From contig NSJX01000007.1 in NCBI GenBank assembly GCA_002286715.1, positions 7,999 through 71,998 of the forward strand: a stretch of 64,000 bases of DNA. Reading direction: 5' to 3'. Position numbers and translations under genes: made by a program. The stretch is from Dentipellis sp. KUC8613. Lineage: Eukaryota; Basidiomycota; Agaricomycetes; Russulales; Hericiaceae. Positions 11,136-21,819 of this stretch are shown here, piece after piece (position 1 is the stretch's first letter; every line of letters starts with the position of its first letter). The notes under the pieces were generated by a model. That model ran no database searches. It was given only the letters and a program-made list of their open reading frames with translations, and was not told the DNA's origin.

Positions 11136-11857
11136 TGCGTCTACTCAGTAAGTATCTTGCTGATGCGTCCGCAAGCCGGTTGCTCGAAAACTCGACGTAC
11201 TCTGGCCAGACTGTACAAGGGCGCACTGTAGAGGATGTCCTGAAAGAACTCAGCGATGCTGTTCACTCGAGCTTAACGGCTCACCTGCTTAATTGGAGAT
11301 ATCGCGATAGCGAGATGCAATGGTCCGGAAGCCACTCGCTTGACGGACTTCCCCAATATATGATCGTCTTTGGAATTGTGTTCGATGCAGACTATCTCTA
11401 CATCGTTGCTCACTTTCCCCAACTGTCGATCTCTCGAGACCGAGTCGACAAATACATTTCCACAGTTGTCGACAAGCTACCCTTCCGTGCCAGTTTGCCC
11501 GGCCCGACGTATGTTGAAGCTGCTGTTGGTCGACTTCGGGTGGCAATTGCACTCCTTGTTCTGCGGAATCACGCTTCCCGATTGGTCAAGCTCTGGGAAC
11601 ACCAGGAAGGTTTTTGGTACAAGTGGATCATCAACGTTGAGTTGGTACGTGAATGGTACTTTATAGAAGACCTCTCTTTAGAAGGCGTCGACGAAGATGA
11701 TGAGGCTAGTGAGGACGACGGTGACGGTGACGGTGATAGCGGCATGGGCAGTGACGAGGACGAGGACGAGGGTAATGGAGGTAGTGAAGATGGCGGAGGT
11801 GGAGACAGTGAAGAAGACGGCGATGAAGGAGAGTACGGTAGTGGTGACAAGGATTAG
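11135..11857 (+). CDS. orphan protein with acidic C-terminal tail, 5' end unresolved
   Basis: An open frame of about 240 codons starts after a TAG at 11132-11134 and has no ATG near its beginning. Either an upstream exon joins at the CTCAG acceptor (11148) or the 5' end was lost. The first 165 residues look globular (DVLKELSDAVHSSLTAHLL, YMIVFGIVFDADYLYIVAHF, RLRVAIALLVLRNHASRL). The last 55 are almost entirely Asp, Glu, Gly and Ser, a low-complexity acidic tail encoded by GAC/GAG/GGT repeats. I do not recognise the family. Its position directly after the right CTAG tract, in the same orientation as the 226-residue orphan, makes it a candidate 3' half of the same original gene. Confidence 0.45.
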   Translation: MRLLSKYLADASASRLLENSTYSGQTVQGRTVEDVLKELSDAVHSSLTAHLLNWRYRDSEMQWSGSHSLDGLPQYMIVFGIVFDADYLYIVAHFPQLSISRDRVDKYISTVVDKLPFRASLPGPTYVEAAVGRLRVAIALLVLRNHASRLVKLWEHQEGFWYKWIINVELVREWYFIEDLSLEGVDEDDEASEDDGDGDGDSGMGSDEDEDEGNGGSEDGGGGDSEEDGDEGEYGSGDKD

Positions 11858-12485
11858 ATTCAACATTTGACTCACTGTAAGAAGATAAACCGAAAAGATC
11901 CTGAGAAGCAACCGATCATGGAGTCCCCCATATCGAAAAGGTGCCCATGCTCAATCTATGTCGGACCATAGTCAGGTATATTGACAATGTGAAACCCTTA
12001 CACCGCTGGCCTGAGTGACCAATTTCCCTGAGCGATTCGATTCTTTGGATATCTGCATTGGCGAATGTGGTTTGAACTTGAAGCACATTTCGTGGCGGTG
12101 AGAGACTCGTGCGGGATCAAGCTGGTCTGGGACGCCACCGTTTGTTCATGATAGATCTCCTGCACAGATCAGAGAGATACATATTTTAGATGACGATGCA
12201 TATGCAGGATGACAGAGATGCGCAAGACTCGACCGGACGTCGTCTTTGATGTTCGAGGGCGGAGCAGGAGGTTCGGAAAGACGACGCAAGTGATGCAGGT
12301 CACGGCCATGCACTCGTCGCATACGGGATGTGTATATACACCTGCAACGCTGACGGGTCGGTGGCGCTCTGAAAGAAGCGCATGTGAAACCCAGCTCAGG
12401 GAGCAGAGGGGGTGATAACTATGTGAGGGGCGCACGCCCGACATGCACCAGATTAGCAACGACGTTCCTCCGAACCCTCTTCATG

Positions 12486-12971
12486 CTAGTCATCGACCTC
12501 GACGCAAGGCCACTTTCGACGAATCGAACGGGTCGTACGAGGAGCCCCCGATGCAGGATTGAATGAGCCCGTTCGGGATGTGAGTCGGACAGGGAAAGGA
12601 ATTACGGTGAGTTTCAGCTCCGAGACTAAACGTATTTTGAGACTTACATCACTCCATGCATCCAATAGCCGTCTTTCAAAACATACTACGAGTGAGGAGG
12701 TCGTACCGGGCAGAGGTAGACCAGAAGGTCCGTCGCCCAGTGTGTAATCTAGCTTCAACGTAGGCCGGACGAGTGTATCAGAAATTCCTGTGGGAGGGAG
12801 GCATTGATTCGTATAGTCCTCGATCGTAATTGATTGGGAGTGTCTGCCATGAGGTCGACCATTCCTGCGTCTGGGGATCACAGCAGATGCTGCTACAGCG
12901 TCGGGGGACAAGTTGGAAGACGGTGGCTGGCGCTCAAAGCCAAGCACCAACGGTGGCGGTGTCCATAACAC
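12486..12971 (-). CDS. possible minus-strand gene fragment, unknown
   Basis: A frame of up to 161 codons without a clear ATG. Residues such as SITIEDYTNQCLPPTGISD and LVVCFERRLLDAWSD look protein-like, and the latter is followed by a GTAAGT donor. It would be divergent from the MYND-finger gene at 13310. I could not find convincing flanking exons, so it may be a fragment or a chance frame. Confidence 0.2.
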   Translation of the reverse strand: MLWTPPPLVLGFERQPPSSNLSPDAVAASAVIPRRRNGRPHGRHSQSITIEDYTNQCLPPTGISDTLVRPTLKLDYTLGDGPSGLPLPGTTSSLVVCFERRLLDAWSDVSLKIRLVSELKLTVIPFPVRLTSRTGSFNPASGAPRTTRSIRRKWPCVEVDD

Positions 12972-13309
12972 GATTCACGTGACCGTCGTACCGCATCCAC
13001 GCTTTGGGCATGGCCCCTTGCTTCAGCTTCCCCTCTCACCGTGGTCTCTTCTCGCTTCCTCCTTCTCTCCGGACAAGTCTTTCGCCTCGTATCACTATCG
13101 TAAGTGCATAGTTCATTCCAAAAATGGCGATCATGCTCGTTGATGCGAACTGATCATCTTATCTATAGCTCTAGTCAAGCTTTAGGGCCGACGAATTCGC
13201 GTCCCGCGTTCGGTTCATTCCTCACCAGCATCGAAGCCCCGCCCTCTTCACGTTTCTACCACCATTCGACGCAACGCTGCGCTCGCGACAGGCAACCCCA
13301 TCTCCATCC

Positions 13310-14702
13310 ATGCCCGCCCGGAAGACCAGACATTACTCCCCTACAACGTCGCCGCGGCTGTCGATGTCCGAGCTCGTCTGCAAGACGCTCGACCACGATG
13401 CTACCGACGTTCTCATCGACAAGTGGCTCGAGCACCGTAACGACGCGTACTGGGATTGGTTTATGCGCGTGCGCGAGCGGCGGCACGCTGCCCGCGCGCA
13501 AGCATCAAATTCTAGTGCAAACGAAGCGCAGACGGTCGCGCTTCAGCAAGGGGCTCAGCTGCTCATGTGGAACAAAGGTGACTTTGTTCCTGAGAACGTC
13601 TTCGTGCGCACCGTGGACACATCACGGTTGATTCCTCTCGACCGAACATGGACCACGCATGTATACCACCACCGCTCTATGCAAGAGCGCAAGCTTTCTA
13701 TGATGCCTGTTGTATTTACTATGGTATGTTCGTTCTTATGCGATCTGCCCATCTCTCTCTATGTGGAGTATATAGACACTGTATCTCATGCCATGACGTT
13801 CGTTTGCTCCAGTTACCAGAATTGATGCTGCTCAGGGGCATGCATGACCACGGCTGCGACGACATACATATCATTGTTACCGACATGAAGAGAGCAGAGA
13901 TGGACGCTGCCACCGAATACTTCAAACTCGTCTGCCAGCATACATTCGGGCAAGCTTTGAAGCCCAGCGCGGAGCGAGAAATTCACTATCAACGTGAGAT
14001 CCACTTCAGCTCGAATATTCTATGCATATACTCAACGATGTTGCTTCTGACGCAGACATGCGCCTGACACACACCCTCAACCGGCAGCGGCGGACGCCCT
14101 GCTTTCCACAAATCGACCTCGCCTTCCGCGCGATCCTCCACGACCGCAGACCGCCATTTCTCATCCTCTTCTCTCACCAAACGACGTCCTACTCCCAAAT
14201 CTTCTTCACACACCCGCTATATGTCCCGTCTCCCTCTATCTTCCACGACTTTCCGTCGGGGTGCCCAAATCCCTGCTGCACGGAGGATTGCGAGATGATT
14301 CGCTTTCCGCGGAAGGGCGTCGAGGGCGCTGCGGTGCTGCCTATCAAGCGCGGCTCGCGGTCGAGAGGCTATCGATTTGCCCGGGTGCGAGGGAAGGAGA
14401 TGTGCAATTGGATCGACTGCGACGTTGCCTTTGGCTCAGACGATGGGCAGTCAGGCACGGAGGGCAGCGAGAGCTCGCGGAGCGCGGAAGGAGAAGAGCC
14501 TGAGGAGCGATCGGTGGGCAGAGGCTCGTGCGGGAGCGCAGGTGGTGGCGGGAGCGGTGTGCGCGGACAGGTGTGCAGTAAGTGTAAGCTTGTGAAGTAC
14601 TGTTCGGCGGAGCACCAGAGGAAGGACTGGGACGAGCATAGGAGGGTGTGTGTACGTTCTGCGCCGACACCCGGTGCGGACGGGCAGCAGCAGACTAAGT
14701 GA
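13310..14702 (+). CDS. MYND-type zinc finger protein, 413 aa
   Basis: Three exons (13310-13723, 13813-13993, 14056-14702) join through introns of 89 and 62 bases; the start is an ATG. The N-terminal ~350 residues are a helical region without a named domain (e.g. TDVLIDKWLEHRNDAYWDWF, EMDAATEYFKLVCQHTF). The C-terminus carries a MYND finger with Cys/His ligands CNWIDC, then CSKCKLVKYCSAEHQ and W.EHRRVC. Unusually, the two halves of the finger are separated by about 50 residues of Ser/Glu/Gly-rich insert, whereas classical MYND loops are short. MYND fingers usually mediate protein contacts, often with proline-rich partners in transcriptional regulators. Many Agaricomycete MYND proteins of this layout are uncharacterised. 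Confidence 0.75.
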
Positions 14703-15397
14703 TGCCCGGTGGTGCGTTTGTTCGATTATTGACTTTGTGATTCTTGATGCGTTACTGTACATTTCTACCGGTCTCCATCGATGTGCTACAATTTTGCAAC
14801 CCTTTGTCGTCTTTGTCTGTATTCTGTATTTTTTTCCTAGCCCGCGACCGTCGCGTCATTCCGGTTGTAATACACATTGACTCCCAACATGTTGTCGCAG
14901 TGAGCTTTTGTTCCGTCAATGTCGAGGGTCACCGAAGGTGAGCATGCTCAATCCTAATTAGGCCCGCCCTGCGCGGTTTTCTCCTGTCTAGCCTTCTTGC
15001 ACCGCAATTGTTTGTCCTTATGCATCCCGGGAGAACGCTTGCTTTTTCCGGCAGGCGAAGGTGCGGCGTTGACAAGAGGCTCGACAAGTGGGGGCTCGGA
15101 GGCAGGGGCGATATGAGGACGGTGATGACAGAAGGGATGGGAATGGCGAGGCGCCTGGCTCCGCAGCTACTGTGGAGCAGATCGTGGCGAAGTCGCCTGC
15201 ATTGACCACGACAATTGCCTGGGTAGGGCGGCGAATGCACCCGAAGAGAAAAACACATTGCAGCTGGCGCGCAATGGTGGCAAGCACAGGTAGGCCCTGT
15301 GGGTGCCATCTGTTAGCGAAATAGAAAAAAAAGGCACAGCATCGCCAGAAGGCGTGAAGTGAGGCGTAAGGACACGTCGGACGGGTCGCCGTCACGT

Positions 15398-15880
15398 CAG
15401 TAGAGCCTGGCGAGACCCATGGTTGGCGGCGGCGACACGTCCCACGCGCACTGGCGGTTCACGTCATGCTCTCCAAGGATGCTCACATCGAGTGGGTAGA
15501 GGCCTAAGGGCACGTGAAATGGATTGCTGCCGCGTCAGTAGAGCCTGGCGAGACCCATGGTCGGCGGCGGCGACACATCTCACGCGCACTGGCGGCTCAT
15601 GTCATGCTCTCCAAGGGCATTCACGGCGAGAAGATGCGGGTAGAGGCGCAAGGGCGCATGGAATGGATCGCTGCCGCGTCAGTAGAGCCTGGCGAGACCC
15701 ATGGTCGGCGGCGGCAATACATCCTATGTGCACTAACGGCTCACGGCGTGCTCTCCAAGAACTGTCAGGTCAACATCGCGCAGAAGGCGCGGAAAGAGGC
15801 GCAAGGACGCGTGGAATGTATCGCCGTCGCGTCAGTAGAGCCTGGCGAGACCCATGGTCGGCGGCGGCGACACATTCCAC
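15398..15880 (+). repeat. minisatellite, four copies, period 138-153 bases, frame-preserving
   Basis: Four copies of a block beginning CAGTAGAGCCTGGCGAGACC start at 15398, 15536, 15680 and 15833. Spacings of 138, 144 and 153 bases are all multiples of three. One plus-strand frame stays open across all copies (core RVSRAWRDPWSAAATH). A second is interrupted only between copies 1 and 2 by a TAA and then continues to 16089 (core AASVEPGETHGRRR). Neither has a clear ATG or a recognised family. Length differences limited to whole codons suggest that the array is, or was, translated. Confidence 0.75.
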
Positions 15881-16565
15881 ATACATCAGCGCCTCTCGTC
15901 GCGTCCCATAAGCCACGTCGCCCCAAGCGCACGCGTATTGAACACGGAAAAATGCGATGCAGTGGGTGGGATGGGCCAGGAAACGAAAAGGACCTACTGG
16001 AGGGCGTGGTGAGAGAGGAGGGCGTCGCGTTGTTGGCGGCCTTCGAGTATTTAAAGTTATCTGAACGCCGCGCGGCGACACCCCGGTAACGACCCTACAC
16101 TGCTGTGACATGCGAATTGTCAATGACGGGCGGCGAACAGTGGGATCGCGACGGGGAGCGGCGACCCCCGCTTTTCGGCTCGTGAACATGGCCATCCCGC
16201 TGCCTCCGCACTGCTACCCAGATATTGCCGCTCGAGTTAAAGGCCTAGGCATATCGATTATGCGCACCGCAGTCGAACTTGAGAACAGGTCGCGAAGTTA
16301 GTACAAGAGGACGCCGTACAAAAAAATCCGAGACGGAGGCGTCGAGCGAGAAACAGGTAGCTGAGGAGCAGAATTTGAAACACTGATGCATCGCATGTGA
16401 GTACTTGGGATGTCGATAGAGAAGACTACTACTGACTGAAAAAAAACTGGTAAGTAGAAAAAGATGCGTAGAGGAGACGCGCGTACGATGACCCAATCTG
16501 CGCACGCAGCCACCACCGTGACCAGATCTTGGAATCTACCGCCAAAAAGTGGTCACACAAACCAG

Positions 16566-16797
16566 TACAGCCGTTTACAAATCGATAGGCCGCTTCGCGA
16601 CAAATCATTGCGCATGAGGAATTTAAAATTTGGGTCGGAGTTGTTTAGTGCCGAGGTTCCGACAGCCGCAATTGTGGCGACGGTGGCGTTGCTCTTGCCA
16701 TCAACCGCTGCTTGATAAAATCTCCGCATGAATATTGAAAGTCCGCCCTGTGCGGTGATCTCGTCAGAAGCGGCCTATCGATTTGTAAACGGCTGTA
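16566..16797. mobile_element. MITE copy 1, 232 bases, TA-flanked terminal inverted repeats
   Basis: The left end reads TA then CAGCCGTTTAC, AAATCGATAGGCC and GCTTC. The right end, 16769-16797, is its reverse complement, finishing GGCTG then TA. The perfect inverted repeat is close to 30 bases. TA at both ends fits a Tc1/mariner-type target duplication. The interior (about 170 bases) has no coding capacity, so movement would need a transposase supplied from elsewhere. A diverged second copy lies at 39378-39621. Confidence 0.85.
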
Positions 16798-19507
16798 TGC
16801 AGTAAGACCCACTACCACAGGCGTACTAAAGATCCCTGCTGACTACAGCCCCCGAACAGCTCGTGTAGCATGGCACGATACGCGTACCCTCACCGGAAGC
16901 AGTTGACGCCAGGCTTGCAGTAGCCCAAAGCTCATCTAGCCCCGGGCCTCCTTAACCACTTATCGCTCACCATCGCAACTAGCGCTACGCAATGCAAATA
17001 CACGGGATCTATGCGCTGCTCTGAGCCCGGGTGCGTTCCGCGCCTCAGCATTTGACACTCAGCCACGATCGAGGCCCGGATGGCACACGCATCTGACTAC
17101 GACGAGGAAGTTATAGCTATAGCTATCGTCCACGGAAGCGCCAGCACGCAACGCCTCGCTGCGCAGGACAAATGGCAGGCACCTTCCAGAGTGTTCTCTG
17201 CTCTTATCTCGCCTTCGCGCGTCACGGCTGATCCCCACTCAGCCTCAGGCAGGCAGGCGGCACGTCGACGCCTGGGACATCTGCGTCTTCTGCGCATTCA
17301 AATGCGCCCCCATCACCGCAGCCCACGGCCGCGCAGCCCCATTAGTATGCCTCCCAGCCCCAAGGCGCTCCCGGTCAGCCTCAACGCGCGTCTGCGCCCA
17401 GGTCATGTGCGCAGAGGCCCCGCCCACTATCATCGCGCGCCGCCGCCTTCGCCCTGTTCGCTATAGCAGCACGGCGCTCGCCTGCCAAATAGAAGCTCAG
17501 AACCCGGACCCAGCCCCCGCGCGAGCTTCTGCCATCCGATCGCCTGCCTAACGCCCTTCGCTTTCCATCTTGATCCTTCGTTCATTCATCCATTCATTCA
17601 TTTCGTCCTCGTCTTCGTCCTCGCTCTCGTTCTCGCCCCCGCTTTCGCATTGGCTGCCTGTCACCGGCCCCCAGAGCCCCCATCTCGCCTCCGCACCTTG
17701 GATCTTGCGCGCCAGTCCGCCCCGCCGCCACAGGCGCCTCGGCGGCCCACCTATCATCTACGTTCTTCGGACCTCCATCTTGCAATATGTACATCGCCAC
17801 CTGCCTCCTGTGGCCAACCCGCGCCGCCTCTACTCTATTGCGATGCTAGCTACTAGCGCCTAGCGCCTGCCGGCGACTTATCCTCCCATACCAGTATGTG
17901 TGTATTCCGGGACACACGCCCATCCGCCCGCGCCTGACGCATGACGCATGATGGGTGACGCAGCCCTGCTTTCGTGTCCATGTTCGTGTCCGCCTCAGCC
18001 CCAAACCCTTATGATCGTCGAAGCCGCCCTCAAGGCAGGTTCGTGACAGCCCTGGGCCTGCGCTGATCCTCGTCCCCCGCAATGGGCCGATCTCGCACTC
18101 ACACCTGCAAACCTCAACGTGGACGTGGACGTGAGTGCGAGTGCGTAAACCCTAGTGGCTGCTGCCCCCGTGACCGGCGACCTTTGAGTCCCTGCTTCAT
18201 TGCTGCATGCTTCCCGTCCCGTCTGCACAGAGGGTGTTTGAAATTGCATTCACTATGCGAGTTCCTGCACAGTGCGTATCGTCAACCCCAGCGCAGCTGC
18301 TCTATGCTCTATCCGTCTATCTATCTACGCTCCCGCAGCTCAATCCCACAGAAACGAATCACACCAGCCTGTCCATAGCTATAGTCCTAGGCCCCAGGCG
18401 CAGCCCGGCGGCCCGGCGCCCCACCACACGCGCAGATTAAGTTCGTCCTCGCCTCCGTGTCCGTGTTCGAGCTGTCGGATCTCCACCCCCCGAATTCAAA
18501 CCCTCACCCCACTTCGCGATTCGATCGATCTGTATCGCACCTTTTACCCCGCGTTTCGTAGGGCGTGCAGGCAGGCGATAGCGCTGACTCATGCTGACAG
18601 TGGCTTGCTGGGTGGGTGGGTTGTGGCTGGCTGGCTGGTTGGTTGGTGGTTATCCGATACGCAGACCGTGCGGGGCGTGGCATGGGGCTTTCTGGGGCGG
18701 TTTGTTCGAAGGGGAAGGCGAAGCGCCGGAGCTCGGGCGCTTAGACTCAACCCCAAGCTCGAGAGGCTCACTGGAACCTTCGCCCACATTCCATCCTGCA
18801 TTCCATCGGTCGGCTTGTGCTTTGGCCGAAAGGCAGAGACGTGAACGTCGGACGCTGATAAGAACACGGCGCGCGTGTGAATACGTATTATCCTAATGAC
18901 TATAAGACTTAAAGACATGGATATGGGACGGCGATGATGGATGAGGAGGGATGGAGACGGAGATGGAGGTGCGATCAATAAGGTGCAGTGCGGCATGATA
19001 TACTTACGCGGCTGCGGCGGGACCATCGGGCGGGGGTGGTATACTGTACAACGCTGTGCATGAGAAAGAGTCGGAGGAAGAGGAAGAGGAAGAGTTGGGT
19101 TGGGTTATGGTCGGGGTGGGATGGGATGGTCCCGCGCGCAGCCATTAGGATTGACGAGAGATGGAACGGTGGACTGGGACTGGGGGCTGGGGATGAACGG
19201 TGGACGGTGAACGGTAACGATGCAGGAGAAAGGGAATATGGATATGCAGTGCGTGGAAGTGAACCGGAATGGAATGGAAGGAAGTGAAGTGAAGTGAAGT
19301 GGAATGCAGACGGGACTGGTATTGGGTGGTATCTGTCATGGAGGGACGTGCCGATCATGAATGAGTGTCGTAGAAAGAAAAAAGGCGGGGATACTAGTAC
19401 AGGGTCCTGCCCTACGCCTAAGGTAAGGAGTCGGGTAAGTGGCAACATGCTGCTCTGGCAATGGACGTGGATCCATCCACAGACATCAAGCCATCGACGC
19501 GCAACGC
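16798..19507. other. 2.7 kb without a supported gene
   Basis: GC-rich sequence with only short frames. Simple repeats are present: TTCATTCAT runs near 17579-17602, a GGCTGGCTGG/TTGG run near 18625-18650 and a GAAGT run near 19283-19303. The right part is the 3' flank of the minus-strand DUF6699 gene. I see no RNA gene. Confidence 0.4.
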
Positions 19508-20653
19508 TCAGCACCGCAGCTCGTCCTTCGAGCTCAACAGCAGCGCCCAGTAGCCGTCCGGAAACTCCTTGGACGGCGCGACCCAATCGAGGCCGCCAAA
19601 GTAGCTCTTGCCCGCAAGCAGATCGAAGCGGCGGTAGCCCTTCTCGCGCTCGAGCATCGACGCGCGGCGGCAGCGCTCCTCGAACGCGGCATGCGCGCCG
19701 CGCAGGCGGTCCGCGTGCATGCGGCGCTCGGGGTTCGTGAGCACGATGCTGAGCTGCTCGTAGATTTCGCGGAAGACGTCGATGCAGGTGATGCCGGCGC
19801 CGCCGCGCGCGACGTAGACGGGCCACTCGGGCAGCTCCGCGCAGCGGATCGTCATCTCGTGCAGCGCGGGCTCGCTCGCGGGCTTCTTGCGCTCGGTCAC
19901 CGTCAGCGGGCGCCGCTGCGTGCGCGCGACCGCGTCGATCAGGTCGATGTGCTCCGCGTGGAAGCGCACGTCGAAGGACACGCGGGCCTTGCGTTTCGGG
20001 TAGCTGAACGGCAGCAGCTTCCAGTGTAGTGCTGCCGGAGGTGCGGGGACTGCAGGGAAACCGGCATGGTGAGCGGCGCGCCCGGGAATCTGATAGCAAG
20101 GCGGGCGGGCATACCTGGGGGTGTGGGCGCCCCGCGTAAAGGGGCGGGGTGCGCCCGCGAAGCGGCGGCGCGCTGCTTCTCGGGCGACGACGCGTATCCG
20201 TCACGGTCGACGTCCGCGCTGCCTGTCACGTCGCGCGGATCAGCGCCGTTGCTCGCACGCGGCACAAAGAGACAACCCACCGTGCTTCAGAATGCCCTTT
20301 GGCATGCTCGTGCGCGCATCCGATGGGCGGCGTGTCCTCGATGTCGGCGCTGATGTCGATGCGGACGAGGACGACGCCGTGGTGGTGGTGGACGACGAGG
20401 ACGGGGCTCTGGGCTTGTGCTTGGTGGACGGGCCCTGCGCCTCGGGGGACGTGAAGTAGCCGCTGTCCTGGCTGGACGGGTGCCGGCGATGGCCGCGGGA
20501 CGAGGAGGTCTGCATGCCACAGACTGCCTGGGGCGTCTCCGACCGCCGCAGCCGCGGCGACGCCTCTACCACCTCGGGCAGGGGGATCCTACCCATGCGC
20601 GGGGCCTGCGGGGTCATCATGAACGACTCCTTCATTCTCTGGATCTTGAGCAT
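19508..20653 (-). CDS. DUF6699-domain protein, 340 aa
   Basis: Exons 20653-20281, 20222-20115 and 20049-19508 join through introns of 58 and 65 bases. The start is ATG (MLKIQRMKESF). The N-terminal half is low-complexity, rich in Ser/Pro/Arg. It leads to KGILKHG, then the basidiomycete DUF6699 block: LHWKLLPFSYPKRKARVSFD, then LPEWPVYVARGGAGITCIDV, then FREIYEQLSIVLTNPER. It ends with GLDWVAPSKEFPDGYWALLL. The domain is widespread and expanded in Agaricomycetes, and its biochemical role is unknown to me. Both ends fit family expectation, so the gene is probably complete. Confidence 0.85.
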
Positions 20654-21819
20654 CGAGATCGCGGCAGGTGCGGGTGCGGGACGAGGGGGTGGCCGGTGCT
20701 GCGGGGCGGAGACGACTAGGACAATGAATGAGGAGAGAGATTAGGGCGATCGGGGGTGCGGGGTACCTGTGGGTGACGGAGGGAGGAGGAGAAGGAGGAG
20801 AAGGAGTGGTACAAGCCTTGCTGCCTGTGGGCCGGGGGCCCCCCGCACTTAAGACAAGGACCTATAAGTCTCAAGGAGGCAAGGGGTGCGGCGGGAGAGA
20901 GCCATGCAGTTATACGTCCGCAAGTTCTACACGAGGCTTTTCGGCGCAATCTCTTCGCCTTTCCGGGCCGCCCATGGCCTCTCCTCGTCCTCCCCGGAGG
21001 CGTGTCACTTGATGAGCGACCACAGATTATCGGCTCCCGCAAGGCGCCAACCAAGACGTGCGAATGATGTTCCGACTGCTCAGCTACCCACCTCGTGTCC
21101 TCGCCTCCCGCCCGGCCTATCGCGCAGCTCCTCGGCTCGCTCAATGCTTGAAGGAATGCGTCCTGCATACCAGAATGAACGCACACTGACGCGAGCTGTG
21201 AAGCCGGACTTGCGGAATGCTCGTCTGATGGAAACAAGCTATGTGTCTTCGCTGCAGGGCCACGGCTTCTGATCCTTCGGAGCGAGCGTCCTAGGAACTC
21301 AAATAGGGGGCAGAAGCGCTGCCACGGAAAGATAGTAGGTTGGCGATGAGTCGACGTGTACTGCCACGGCCCTGGCAACACGAATGGAAAGCAGTAGCTC
21401 GTGGCAGCTGCGTAGAGGGACTGCATGGCAGCTATCAACAATGAATGGTCGACATAGCCATCCTAGGACGCGGATTGAGACCCGAGTCCTGTATCCACGG
21501 TCATATCGCGGCCTGCTCCCGGGCCGGCTCCCAAGTCCCCTAGTCCTCGTACTTGACTTCAAACGTACATCAGCACGGAGCAAGCAATGGAACGGTGCAG
21601 TGTCCCAAAACATTGACACAAGACAAGCAGAGGCACAGTGCCCAGGGGGGGTACGTACCCCCTCGCCGTAGGCAGACGCACCGGCAGCGTGCGACTCGGA
21701 GGGAGCAAGGCGTTGAGTGCCTAAAAAGGCAAGCGCCTCGGCAAGTGCCGCGCCAAAAGTTTACGGGCGCTGTCTGCCTACGCCTCGCCGCTGTTCTCGA
21801 CGGCGACGACCCCTCCGCC
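20654..21819. other. intergenic region between divergent genes
   Basis: This stretch separates the divergent DUF6699 gene and NOP56 and must hold both promoters. Frames of 128 codons (+) and about 240 codons (-) cross it, but neither shows a motif or plausible splice pattern. I treat them as chance frames. Confidence 0.45.

Noticed and set aside
18975..20204. 409-codon minus-strand open frame
   Set aside because: It overlaps the DUF6699 exons in another frame, is Arg/Ala/Pro-rich as expected for GC-rich shadows, and shows no domain; the spliced DUF6699 frame explains the region.
20716..21441. 241-codon minus-strand and 128-codon plus-strand frames upstream of NOP56
   Set aside because: No motif, no splice pattern, low-complexity segments; more likely promoter sequence.
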